Shown here one piece after another: positions 35,856 to 47,580 of a stretch of 64,000 bases of DNA. Location of the stretch: NCBI GenBank assembly GCA_029891385.1, contig CM057230.1, positions 52,059,414 to 52,123,413 of the forward strand, written 5' to 3'. The DNA is from Erythroxylum novogranatense (Eukaryota; Streptophyta; Magnoliopsida; Malpighiales; Erythroxylaceae). The notes beneath the pieces were generated by a model, which saw only the letters and a program-made list of their open reading frames with translations, ran no database searches and was not told the DNA's origin. Each line of letters starts with the position of its first letter. The stretch's first letter is position 1. The position numbers and the translations under genes were made by a program.

Positions 35856-36407
35856 CTATACTTTCCTAAACAAGTCAATGATTTCTTTATGTTTACTCTC
35901 ATTCATGCGCTTGCTCATCAAATATAAGTTTGGAAAATGAAGGTCTTGAATACTTACCTCCTTACCTTTGTTGGCTTGCTTGCTCGATTCTCCATTTTTA
36001 GCTTGATAATTGGAACTCTCTAAAGTAGTTCCCTTGTTTCTTGAAGCATGCTTTTTCTCTTTCAATAGCTCTTCTTCCCTCACACTTTCTGATTTCTTAC
36101 TCTTTTCCTTGGGTGGAGGTACTTCTGCTCTCTCAACATCTTCATCACATGCCTCTTCATCTACTTGAGGATTAAACATCACTTGCTTCCCACTTCGGCG
36201 GGCAATTGCATTCAGACTCTTCAGATTCATCACAGTATTAGAAGGAATAGTCCCACTACTTTTTGTTTGACTTTCACTCATGTTGTTGGGCAACTGAGTG
36301 ACATATGAATTTATGTTCTCCGTCTTGGTCTCCCATTGTTCCATTCTCTTCTCCAAGGCATTGAATCTAGCAGCAGTCTTTGAGGAATTCTGTTGAATAA
36401 GAGAAGC
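35856..36407 (-). pseudogene. Gag C-terminal part of Athila B
   Basis: A Lys/Glu/Ser-rich linker (KSKKSESVREEELLKEKKH) between the zinc knuckle and protease, open from 36356 downward and continuing upstream to the Tekay C insertion. GAAGC at 36403-36407 is the left copy of that insertion's duplication. The reading continues on the other side at 47581. Confidence 0.8.
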
Positions 36408-39400
36408 TATTGGATCCAGGACCTAACTGCTTAGACTTACCGCTGTCACACTTCCTTTGATACCACAAAATGTCGGACCCCGCTCCCGGAGCCCAACTTC
36501 CGTATTCCTGAAACCTTGCGCTTATAACATTGCAGTGCTATATGCTGTTGTTCCATAAAAGTGATGAGCGCACACTACCTAAACATCGTAATCACATATT
36601 GACTTGTTCATATCAAAAATATCTTAAAGCCTCACATTCTCATAGAGGCAAGAATCGCTTTAATCGGAGTTATATAACTCAAGATACACTCCAAAAACCT
36701 AAAAGAGTTCACACCTGAAACATGTTCTCTTAACCGGCCTCTCACTTTCTTTAAGGTGAAATTCCACAATTTAACTCCAAATGATACCAATTTTTGTAGA
36801 GAGAAAGATATCTGTCTTATAAATCCAATGGTTCAAGCCTCACCTCAATTGGAGGTCGGATGAGGGATTTATACCCAAAACAATAGACCATGCTCACTTC
36901 CAAAATCAAATTGAAACACTTTTGGTGCGATTGCCATAACTTTTTATCTAGATGTCGGATTGTGTTCTTTCTTTCACCATTTGAAATTAGACATCGCGAT
37001 CTACAACTCTAATGAAGACTACAAAACAAGATTCGGCCTCTAACAATATCCAAAACATCATTTTTCCCGTAGCTGTCCGTTAAACGGACACACATGTCCG
37101 TTTAACGGACACGTTCGGGTGAAAGTGTACCAATTGGTTCGCAAATGTCCGTTAAACGAACATGGGCAGGGTAAGGGGTGTTTTGGAACCCGAGGCTGTC
37201 CGTTTAACGGACATGCCTTTCTTCAAAACTTCAAACCCTCTCCTCTTCAATCCAACTTCAAACCACTTGACACTAGCGTCTTTCAAAACTCATAACTTCT
37301 TAATCCTAACTCCAACATGTGCATACTATACCTCTATGGAAAGATAACAAGATTTTCTACAACTCTCATGAAGGATGCAAAAGCTAATTCCATCATTAAT
37401 CAAGGCAAAAAGCCACTCAAAGGACACTGCTCATTAAAGACCAATGTAACAGTAATATAGCTAAATGAATAAAGGATCGAATGTGTTCTTCACCTCATAA
37501 CTTTTTAACCCTAAGTCCAAATGAGACAAATGATACACCCTTAGAAAGTTCTGAACTTTTACTACAATCTTCGTGAAGACTTCCCAATCTAAATAAAGCC
37601 CTAAGAGGATCTAAAACTGAAGCGAAGTTCTGTCAAATTTTAGGAAAATTTGACAGCACTCCCCTTGAAAATGCAACTAACCAATTTGCAATCCTAATGC
37701 TTCCACCTGCATAAAACTCAACATGCAACCTCATATAACATAACTCAATCCCAAAAACATCTCCAAATGCAATTCAAGGCAACAACCACACTCTTAGCAT
37801 TCTAACCATATCCAAACTATACAATGATGCAATTGTTTTAAAACATACATGGATTTCACGAAATACATTAGAACTTAACATTCTTGCTTTCATATGAAAA
37901 ATATGAGTTATTACAAGGCTTTAGAGGCATTTTAAGCCACTTGCATCCAAAATCCAAAATACAACTTGCAAAAGTAAACTTGCCCAAATTGCATCTGAAG
38001 CATTGATTTACAAAAGCTATCTTGAAAATACAAAATCATCATTTGTGGAGTAATGCCTTTGAGCTCGATGGTCGATCTCGTGCTCCTCACCTGGAGATGG
38101 GACTGGATTGGAGGGGGTGAGCTTTAAACAAATGGGTAACATGTTTATATTTATGCAAATAAGCTGAATCTATTCATTATTCATACTGTTAGCAATTTTC
38201 TCATCAAACATTCATACAACTTGCATTCTCATAATTTCATAAAGCTAAAAGCATAACTTTCATGATTCATGCATCTTTCATTCTGGCACATACATGCTAC
38301 ACATAGACACATAGCTGATGGTTCATAAGTCCACAATAATCGATTTAACTACACGAGTGTAATCGTATCTTGAGGAGTCCAAAAGGAACATCCTATGCCA
38401 CAATCGGCAAAGGGCTGAAGCTTTATATCGTCAACTTGCACGTGACTTTCTTGGGTGGACTTAAGTACCCACATAACACAAATTCATGCATTAAAATCTG
38501 GATCGTCTTGTCCACTGGTTGATTTCTGAAATTGGATTTTCATGCATCCAAATAGCTGATTCTTGAAAATTGTATTTCATGCTTAAATCACCTTTCATGA
38601 TTTCACTAATATTCATGCTCATTCAATTCATGAACTTTTCAAGCAAAAGCAAGCAATGTCATATACTAATCAAACTCTCACATAATGGCAATCATAAATC
38701 AATTAATACACAACCAAAGCTCAACCCAAGGTAATTGAAAAACATTAATTTTCCTTAGTTGAGATAGTATTTAGAACTTACTAACATAAAGATAAAAATG
38801 AAACCCACCTTATATCTTACTTAATCCTTGCTTAGGAGTGCTCTTCTCCTCTCTCTTGCTCTGCTTCAAGAGAAACAAAAACCCAATTCAACATAATTTC
38901 AATTGAAATTCTACATAATCTCTTACATGAGATTAACTTGAAAATCACTAAACCCACTTCATTTCTAAGCTTTCTACACCATAACCCAACTAAAAGATAA
39001 CACTTGAGATCATGACTTACCTTGATTCTTGACTCAACCAAAGAGTTTCTTGGCTCAAGATGTAGCTTAGCTCCTCCTCTACACTTTTCCTTCTTGAACT
39101 TTCTTCAAACTCTCACTTGAACTCTTGGGATCTCAAACCCTAGCCATGCTTTTCTCTTTTTCTCCTTCTCCTTTCCTCCTTCCACGACTTCTCCCTCTTC
39201 TCCCTTTAATTTTCGTATTCCTCTTCTTTTCTCCTACTAATTCACTTAACTTCTCTTCTTTTTATACTCCTTATTACTTACTTAAGCCCATAGGCCCAAA
39301 GCCCATTCACTTCTCCTTCCTCCCTTCATATTTTCCTCTATAAACTTCTCAAGCCCACTAATTCTTTAAGCCCATCATATTCTCTCTTCCTTTCCTACCT

Positions 39401-39554
39401 CATTAAGGCCCAACTAACACATTTAATCTCATTAACTCACCACCTAACTCTTTAATGCTATCACATACTAATTAATATCAACTCAATTAATGCTAACATA
39501 ACTCACTCAATTAGTCTAATCATGCTTAATTTAAAAAAAAAATTGGGGCTAACA
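36408..39554 (-). repeat. 3' LTR of Tekay C
   Basis: Starts at TATTGGATCC, apparently TG mutated to TA. A TATA box TATAAAAAG (minus strand) is at 39258-39266, about 290 bp from the U3 end, leaving a very long R-U5. It contains four TGTCCGTTTAACGGACA-type palindromes (37074-37213). Confidence 0.92.
37074..37213. repeat. TGTCCGTTTAACGGACA palindromes (left Tekay LTR)
   Basis: Four 17-bp inverted repeats, at 37074, 37095, 37146 (one mismatch) and 37197, with arms TGTCCGTT/AACGGACA around a single central base. Confidence 0.9.
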
Positions 39555-39567
39555 TTTCTCCCCCCCC
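39555..39567 (-). promoter_or_regulatory. Polypurine tract of Tekay C
   Basis: GGGGGGGGAGAAA on the minus strand, between the pol stop and the 3' LTR. Confidence 0.85.
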
Positions 39568-40062
39568 TTAAGAAATTTCGTCCTCGAAATTCTTACCTGA
39601 TCCATTGAAGAGATGTGGATACTTCTCCTTCATTGCATCCAAAGGTTCCCACGTCGCCTCTTCAACTGCATGATTCCTCCAAAGGACTTTAACTAGTGAA
39701 TTGTCTTGTTCACGAGAACTTTCTCCTTGCTATCCGTAATTGCCACCGCATCTCCTCATAGCTCGATCATCACTCACCGAACCTCTCGAGGTCTCAATAA
39801 TGTGAGAAGGATCTGATCTGTACCTTCTCAACATGGAAACATGAAAAATATCATAGATCTGAGACAACTCTGGAGGCAATGCCAATTTGTAAGCTAACGA
39901 CCCGTTCCTCTCTAGAATCTCATACGGACCCACATACCGAGGACTTAACTTGCCTTTCTTGCCAAACCTCATGAATCCCTTCCATGGAGACGTCTTCAGG
40001 AATACTTTGTCACCTATTGCATACTCCATCTCCTTCCTGTGAGCATCTGCATAACTCTTCAT
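39568..40062 (-). pseudogene. Integrase C-terminus and chromodomain of Tekay C
   Basis: On the minus strand GDKVFLKTSPWKGFMRFGKK and LSPRYVGPYEILERNG form the integrase C-terminal module, with IFHVSMLRRY leading into the tail. After a stop near 39730 the same region reads LVKVLWRNHAVEEATWEP and MKEKYPHLF, the chromodomain-like ending of Tekay-type integrases. It ends at TAA (39568-39570) directly before the polypurine tract. Such chromodomains are thought to steer integration to heterochromatin, which agrees with this element sitting inside other retrotransposons. Confidence 0.88.
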
Positions 40063-40074
40063 TCTATCCTCGAA

Positions 40075-40845
40075 ATGCCTTAAGTCACCGCTTGATCAAA
40101 CTAACCTTATTCATTGTCATCTGAACCAATTCTGGTCCTACCAGTTTCCTTTCACCTTCTTCATCCCAACATATTGGAGTCTTGCATCTTCTGCCATACA
40201 ACGCTTCATAAGGAGCCATCTAAATGCTCGAATGGTACGAATTGTTATAGGCAAATTCGACCAACGGCAAATGTTCATCCCATACTCCTTTGAAGTCCAT
40301 GACACACGCTCTGAGCTTTCCCTCTAGGGTCTGAATGGTCCTGTCAGATTGACCATCCGTCTGAGGATGAAATGCTGTGCTGAAACTCAACTTAGTCCCT
40401 AGAGCTTCCTGCAAACTACTCCAGAATCTCGACGTAAATCGAGGATCCTTGTCGGATACTATGGAATCTGGAACTCCATGTAACCTCACTACCTCATCAA
40501 TGTATTTCCTTGCTAACACCGCAATGAATCATACGCTTAATTGCGGAAAATGGGCTGACTTGGTTAACCGATCTACAATAACCCATATGGCATCATGCTT
40601 CCTACTAGTTCGGGTAAACCCATCGTAAAATCTATATCGATCCTTTGCCACTTCCATTCAGAATGGACAATGGCCTTAATAAGCTGAAGGTGCCCGGTGT
40701 TCACCTTGACCACCGACACACTAGACATCCGCCACATACTCGCTACATCCTCTTCATGCCTTTCCACCGAAATGCCCTTCAAGTCCCTCAGACATCCCGG
40801 TGTCGCCTGGGTGCATGGAATAAGCGCGTTATGCGCCTCATCCAA
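40075..40845 (-). pseudogene. Integrase core of Tekay C
   Basis: Fragments in several frames: a DEAHN start near 40840 (zinc-finger region, degenerate), EWKWQRIDIDFTMGLP carrying the first catalytic Asp, then an intact stretch of 99 codons at 40519-40220 with [13 protein letters not shown] (second Asp), [19 protein letters not shown] and [10 protein letters not shown]. The third catalytic residue would be the Glu in TIQTLE. A downstream piece reads APYEALYGRRC in another frame. Confidence 0.88.
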
Positions 40846-42457
40846 GATCTCGCCCTGACTTCCTTAACATTCGAATACATAATCTGCCCCGACTACCATA
40901 AGTCCTTCATCTCTCACTACCACTTCAGATCGCTTGCCATTCGGATTTCCTCACGGCTTACTCAATTCTGCATCCTGCTCCCACAACTCCTTGACTTTCT
41001 CTCTAAGTATCGGCCTCACCCTGAATTGAGCAAGAATGCATTCTGACTTCTCCTGCTTCAAGCTTATCTTAAGCTTAGCCATCTATTCCAACAAAGGCAA
41101 GTAAACTGCCTGGACATGAGCTATGGATGACTTCCTACTCAATGCATCCGCTACTACATTTGCCTTGCCTGGATGGTACTCAATCATCAAATCGTAGTCC
41201 TTAAGTAACTCAATCCACCTTCTCTCGCCTCAAATTAAGCTCTTCGCTCAAGAATACTTAAGACTCTTGTGATCCGTGAAGATCCTAGTCCGCACCCCAT
41301 ACAAATAATGTCTCCAAATTTTCGTGGCAAAATTACTACTGCTAGCTCTAAATCATGAGTAGGATAATTCAACTCATATGGCTTCAATCGCCGGAAGCAT
41401 AGGCTATCACTCGTAGCTTACGCATTAACACACAACCTAAGCCTTTTCTCAAGCATCACTTTGTAATCGATACCTTGATCTCCATTGGGAAGGATTAGGA
41501 TTGAGCGCTCGTTAATCTATGCTTGAGTTCCTCAAAACTCTTCTCGACATTCTTCACCCGTGATAAATCGATTCTTCCTCAACAACTTAGTTATCGGTAG
41601 CGCCTATCATGGAGAATCCTCCACAAACCTTCAGAATAACCCGCCAGCCTAGAAAACTCCGCACTCTTTTCCGCCTTAGGCTCTTCCCAATTAACCATCG
41701 CTTCTACTTTTCTGATCAACATGGATCCTCTCATTGAAATCACATGTCCAAGGAAAACCACTTCACGCAGCCAAAATTCACACTTGCAGAATTTGACATA
41801 TAGCTCTTTCCTTTAATCTTTGCAACACTATTCGAGATGCTCGCATGTTCCCTTCATCTTGAATAGACCAGAATGTCATCGATAAATACTATGACAAACC
41901 GATCTAAAACTCCCGAAAACCCTGCTTATAAGGTCCATGAATGCAATGGAGCATTGGTCATCCAATGGCATGACCTCAACTCATAGTGCCAGAACGGGTC
42001 CCGAAAGCCGCCTTTCTAACATCGACTCCGATTCGACTTGATGATAACTCGATCCGAGATCTATCTTCGAAAAGACCTTGCTTCCTCGCAATGATCAAAT
42101 GATCATCTATCCCGGCAGAGGATACTTGTTCTTAACCGTCACCTTGTTGAGTTTCCTGTAATCAATACACATCCGCCACGTTCCATCCTTCTTCTTAACA
42201 AATAGAACTGGCGCTCCCCAAGGTTATGAACTTGTCTTGATAAACTGCTTTTCTAATAATTCCTGCAATTGCTCTTTAAGCTCCCTCAACTCAGCTGAGG
42301 CCATCCGGTATGGTGGTATTGAAATGGCTGCGGTTCTGGGAATCAAGTCAATTGCAAACTCAATTTCCCTCACCGGCGGCAAACCTGGTAACTCCTCTGG
42401 AAATACATCTGGGAACTCCCTCACTATAGGGTAATCCTCCAACCTTCCTACTTTCAC
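40846..42457 (-). pseudogene. Reverse transcriptase / RNase H of Tekay C, heavily decayed
   Basis: The start of reverse transcriptase is open (42457-42224): [32 protein letters not shown]. After that, motifs occur in changing frames. The catalytic box FVIVFIDDILVYSR is intact, with FIDD at 41875-41886. RNase H and the following linker (about 41600-40850) are too degenerate to outline residue by residue. Confidence 0.82.
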
Positions 42458-42982
42458 CTATGGATCCACCACATGTGCTAAAAAGGCCTCGGCCCCCTGG
42501 CCTATCATCCTGTCAGCTAGCAAAGCTGAAATGATCCTCGGTGATGGCATCTTCCTGTCCCCCTTGAAGACCACTTTCTCTCCATCTCCTAGGTCAAACT
42601 CCACTTCCTTACTGCTACAATCTAACTTTGCCCGGTACTTTTCCATGGCATCCATACCTAGTATGACATCTAGTCCCTTTAGGTCTAGAGGTAGCAAGTC
42701 TACTACCAATCTAGCACCATCGATACTGAGCTCGCACTCCTTATAGACTAGACTGATCACCACCTTACTCCCTAAAGGAGTACTAACAACCAGAAAATTA
42801 TCCATAATCTCGGATTCACAAAGATGCATATTCGCACTTGAGGACACAAATGAACGTGCAGAGCCAATATCAATCGTAACATAAATCGCTGAATTAAATA
42901 ATTGAGCCATACCAGTCACAACTCCGGAGAAGTGCGGCTTCTTCCACGTCATGGAAAATACTCTGGCTGGTGTCGACCACAT
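42458..42982 (-). pseudogene. Aspartic protease region of Tekay C
   Basis: An open stretch of 174 codons on the minus strand. The active-site motif reads VTIDIGSARSFVS, where DSG would be expected, so the Ser after the catalytic Asp is Ile. The conserved GLDVILGMDAMEKYRAKLDC follows and the reading runs towards reverse transcriptase. A stop at its end separates it from the next open stretch in the same direction. Confidence 0.85.
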
Positions 42983-43029
42983 GCCTTGGCCTTCCTACAG
43001 ATTTGCCTTCCTCATGCCTCCCGAATCGC

Positions 43030-44215
43030 CTATTTCAGAATCGTCCGTTCCTGCTGTTTTAAATCGCCTCGACTTGAAATTGAGAGCCCTCTTGCCTTGA
43101 CCTCTGAGGACAATCTCTCATCATGTGCCCTTCTCCACATTGAAACAACCACCAAACCCCCGAGACACTTCCCGGGTGAAACTTCCCACATCGACCACAC
43201 CGAGGGTTTGCATATCGCCTTTCCATGTCTTCCCTGGCCTCCCACACTAGAGACCCGCCGAAACCGCCTTGATCACTGGCTCTTGGCAGGACCACTATTG
43301 CCTATACCACCCTGAGAATGAAAAATCCTGGTGCTCCTTTCAGATGCTGGAGCACTCACTCCTTTCCTGAAGATCGCCTCCCGGTCTTCCTCTTTACATT
43401 ACCTCGACTTGATGTTCTCCAACTTTTCTGCTTGGAGAGCAGCATGTACCAACTGCTGGTAGTCATGGAAATTATGGATCAGTACCTTCTCCCTGATTCC
43501 TAAGTGCAATCCACTCTCAAACTTGCGGCACTTATCCTCTTCATTCGCCACAATGTTTGCTACATACCGTGACAGCTGAGTGAATTTCAGCTCATATTCA
43601 CTCACATTCAGCTCCCTCTACGTGAGGCTCAGAAACTCCCTGACCTTCTCTTGACGAAACCTCGAGAAGTACTTCTTCCGAATACTTCCAAACTCCCTCC
43701 ATGTCAACACCGGAGGTATCGCTGATCATGGGCACCGACTCACCAAGGCAACAGATCCCCTGCAATAAACTAGCTGCATATTCTAACCTCTCCTCATCTG
43801 AGCACTTCATCTGATTCAGGACCCTCTCGGTCCGCTTCAGCCATGCTTCAACTTCCTCGGGATTAGTAGTCTCGCTGAAATCGACAGCCCCATACTTCCG
43901 GAGCTTGTCATACTGTCCACTCCGATCTGCTGGAGTTGGCATCTGAGCTTGCATTCCTTGGCCCATGGCGTAAGTGAAAGCCTAGGCAAAGGCCTGAAAG
44001 AACTGGGGATCTACTGGATTTACTTGAGGTATAGGAGGGGGCTGGAGAGGCACTTCATGCTGCACACTTGGTGCCTCTGAATCTGAAACAGGGATGGTCC
44101 CTGCATCCTGGGAAATATGGGATTCATCCGCATTTCCCCGAGAGCCTCGATCGAGATCGAGCTCCTCGAGTTCTCCTTCGAGGCGTATATTACTCCTTTA
44201 AATGAAAACCATTTC
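43030..44215 (-). pseudogene. Gag of Tekay C, disrupted
   Basis: Minus-strand pieces: a Glu/Asp-rich start near 44190 (start codon not certain); VEAWLKRTERVLNQMKCSDE and LEYAASLLQG of the retrotransposon gag domain (43860-43740); ISDTSGVDMEGVWK; a frameshift; FTQLSRYVANIVANEEDKCR (43605-43520); a linker; and a CCHC knuckle CGEGHMMRDC with FQ before it near 43120. Several frames are needed to read it through. Gag would have formed the particle. Confidence 0.85.
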
Positions 44216-44388
44216 AAATCTTTAACTCATGCTTTGTGAAACCAGTTCAAATCAAGTAAAACAATTCAAAACCAATAGTGCATGTACTGTATTTAAAACA
44301 ATGCATAGGGTTCATGTAACATGATGCATGCTGACTCTACCCTTGAGGCTACCCACTAGGGTTCCTAGGAAATCATAAACCTAGAGCT

Positions 44389-44400
44389 GCTCTGATACCA
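44389..44400 (-). promoter_or_regulatory. Primer-binding site of Tekay C
   Basis: TGGTATCAGAGC on the minus strand, four bases from the 5' LTR. It matches the complement of initiator-Met tRNA. Confidence 0.92.
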
Positions 44401-44404
44401 CAAC

Positions 44405-47400
44405 TGTTGGATCCAGGACCCAACTGCTTAGACTTACCGCTATCACACTTGCTTTGATACCACAAAATGTCGGACCCCGCTCCCGGAGCCCAACTTCCGT
44501 ATTCCTGAAACCTTGCGCTTATAACATTGCAGTGCTATATGCTATTGTTCCATAAATGTGATGAGCCAAAACTACCTAAACATCGTAATCACATATTGAC
44601 TTGTTCATATCAAAAATAGCTTAAAGCCTCACATTCGCATAGAGGCAAGAATCGCCTTAATCGGAGTTATATAACTCAAGATACACTCCAAAAACCTAAA
44701 AGAGTTCACACCTGAAACATGCTATCTTAACCGGCCTCTCACTTCCTTTAATGTGAACTTCCTCAATTTAACTCCAAATAATACCAATTTTTGTATCAGG
44801 AAATATATATGTCTTATAAATCCAATGGTTCAAGCGTCACCTCAATTGGAGGTCGGATGAGGGATTTATACCCAAAACAATAGACCATGCTCACTTCCAA
44901 AATCAAATTGAAACTCTTTTGGTGAGATTGCCATAACTTTTTATCTACATGTCGGATTGTGTTCGTTCTTTCACCAATTGAAATTAGACATCTCGATATA
45001 CAACTATCATGAAGACCACAAAACTAGATTCGGCATCTAACAATGTCCAAAACATCATTTTTCCCGTAGCTGTCTGTTAAACGGACACACATGTCCGTTT
45101 AACGGACACGTTCGGGTGAAAGTGTACCAATTGGTTCACAAATGTCCGTTAAACGGACATGGGCAGGGTAAGGGGTGTTTTGGAACCCAAGGCTGTCCGT
45201 TTAATGGACATTCGTGTCCGTTTAACGGACATGCCTTTCTTCAAAACTTCAAACCCTCTCCTCTTCAATCCAACTTCAAACCACTTGACACTAGCGTCTT
45301 TCAAAACTCATAACTTCTTAATCCTAACTCCCACATGTGCATACTATACCTCTATGGAAAGATAACAAGATTCTCTACAACTCTCATGAAGGATTCAAAA
45401 GCTAATTCCATCATTAATCAAGGCAAAAAGCCACTCAAAGGACACTGCTCATTAAAGACCAATGTAACAAGAATATAGCTAAATGAATAAAGGATCTGAA
45501 TGTGTTCTTCACCTCATAACTTTTTAACCCTAAGTTCAAATGAGACAAATGATACACCCTTAGAAAGTTCTGAACTTTTACTACAATCTTCGTGAAGACT
45601 TCCCGATCTAAATCAAGCCCTAAGAGGGTCTAAAATTGAAGCAAAGTTCTGTCAAATTTTAGGAAAATTTGACAGCACTCCCCTTGAAAATGCAACTAAC
45701 CAATTTGCAATAATGCTTCCACCTGCATAAAACTCAACATGCAACCTCATATAACATAACCCAATCCCAAAAGCATCTCCAAATGCAATTCAAGGCAACA
45801 ACCACACTCTTAGCATTCTAACCATATCCAAACTATACAATGATGCAATTGTTTTAAAACATACATGGATTTCACGAAATACATTAGAACTTAACATTCT
45901 TGCTTTCATATGAAAAATATGAGTTATTACAAGGCTTTAGAGGCATTTTAAGCCACTTGCATCCAAAATCCAAAATACAACTTGCAAAAGTAAACTTGCC
46001 CAAATTGCATCTGAAGCATTGATTTACAAAAGCTATCTTGAAAATACAAAATCATCATTCATGAGTAATGCCTTTAAGCTCGATGGTCGATCTCGTGCTC
46101 CTCACCGGAGATGGGACGGATTGAGGGGTGAGCTTTAAACTCGTGGGTAACATGTTTATATTTATGCAAATAAGCTGAATCTATTCATTATTCATACTGT
46201 TAGCAATTTTCTCATCAAACATTCATACAACTTGCATTCTCATAATTTCATAAAGCTAAAAGCATAACTTTCATGATTCATGCATCTTTCATTCTGGCAC
46301 ATACATGCTACACATAGACACATAGTTGATGGTTCATAAGTCCATTAATAACGATTTAACTACACGAGTGTAGTCGTATGCTGAGGAGTCCAAAAAGGAA
46401 CATCCTATGCCACAATCGGGCAGGCGGGCGAAGCCTATACTGGTCAACTTGCACGTGACTTTGCTGGGTGGACTTAAGTACCCACATAACACAAATTCAT
46501 GCATTAAAATCTGGACTATTCTTGTCCGCTGGCTGATTTCTGAAATTGGATTTTTCATGCATCCAAATAGTTGATTCTTGAAAATTGTATTTCATGCTTA
46601 AATCACCTTTCATGATTTCACTAATATTCATGCTCATTCAATTCATGAACTTTTCAAGCAAAAGCAAGCAATGTCATATACTAATCAAACTCTCACATAA
46701 TGGCAATCATAAATCAATTAATACACAACCAAAGCTCAATCAATGCTCAACCCAAGGTAATTGAAAAACATTAATTTTCCTTAGTTGAGATAGTATTTAG
46801 AACTTACTAACATAAAGATAAAAATGAAACCCACCTTATATCTTGCTTAATCCTTGCTTAGGAGTGCTCTTCTCCTCTCTCTTGCTCTACTTCAAGAGAA
46901 ACAAAAACCCAATTCAACATAATTTCAATTGAAATTTTACATAATCTCTTACATGAAATTAACTTGAAAATCACTAAACCCACTTCATTTCTAAGCTTTC
47001 TACACCATAACCCAACTAAAAGATAACACTTGAGATCATGACTTACCTTGATTCTTGACTCAACCAAAGAGTTTCTTGGCTCAAGATGTAGCTTAGCTCC
47101 TCCTCTACACTTTTCCTTCTTGAACTTTCTTCAAACTCTCACTTGAACTCTTGGGATCTCAAACCCTAGCCATGCTTTTCTCTTTTTCTCCTTCTCCTTT
47201 CCTCCTTCCACGACTTCTCCTCTTCTCCTTTAATTTTCGTATTCCTCTTCTTTTCTCCTACTAATTCACTTAACTTCTCTTCTTTTTATACTCCTTATTA
47301 CTTACTTAAGCCCATAGGCCCAAAGCCCATTCACTTCTCCTTCCTCCCTTCTTATTTTCCTCTATAAACTTCTCAAGCCCACTAATTCTTTAAACCCATC

Positions 47401-47580
47401 ATATTCTCTCTTCCTTTCCTACCTCATTAAGGCCCAACTAACACATTTAATCTCATTCACTCACCACCTAACTCTTTAATGCTATCACATACTAATTAAT
47501 ATCAACTCAATTAATGCTAACATAACTCACTCAATTAGTTTAATCATGCTTAATTTAAAAAATTTTTTTTGGGGCTAACA
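44405..47580 (-). repeat. 5' LTR of Tekay C
   Basis: A 3176-bp LTR from TGTTGGATCC to GGGGCTAACA. A TATA motif is at 47282-47290. Five TGTCCGTTTAACGGACA-type palindromes are at 45071-45231, one more than in the left LTR. Its end is followed by the right GAAGC. Confidence 0.92.
45071..45231. repeat. TGTCCGTTTAACGGACA palindromes (right Tekay LTR)
   Basis: Copies at 45071 (one mismatch), 45092, 45143, 45194 (one mismatch) and 45215. The last two are adjacent, so the copy number differs between the two LTRs. Confidence 0.9.

Larger units (their letters stand above)
36408..47580 (-). mobile_element. Complete Tekay-type chromovirus retrotransposon (element C)
   Basis: An 11.2-kb Ty3/gypsy element on the minus strand, inserted in the gag of Athila B with a perfect duplication GAAGC (36403-36407 and 47581-47585). 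LTRs are 36408-39554 (3147 bp; its first bases are TATTGG instead of TGTTGG) and 44405-47580 (3176 bp), both ending GGGGCTAACA. A primer-binding site, gag, protease, reverse transcriptase, integrase with a chromodomain-like tail and a polypurine tract are in order. Very long LTRs and the integrase tail fit the Tekay (Del) lineage. The coding part is heavily decayed. Confidence 0.93.

Noticed and set aside
36470..39554. Tekay LTR starting at TGTCGGACCC
   Set aside because: The two LTR copies share about 60 more bases to the left, up to TGTTGGATCC/TATTGGATCC, where the GAAGC duplication and primer-binding site fit exactly.
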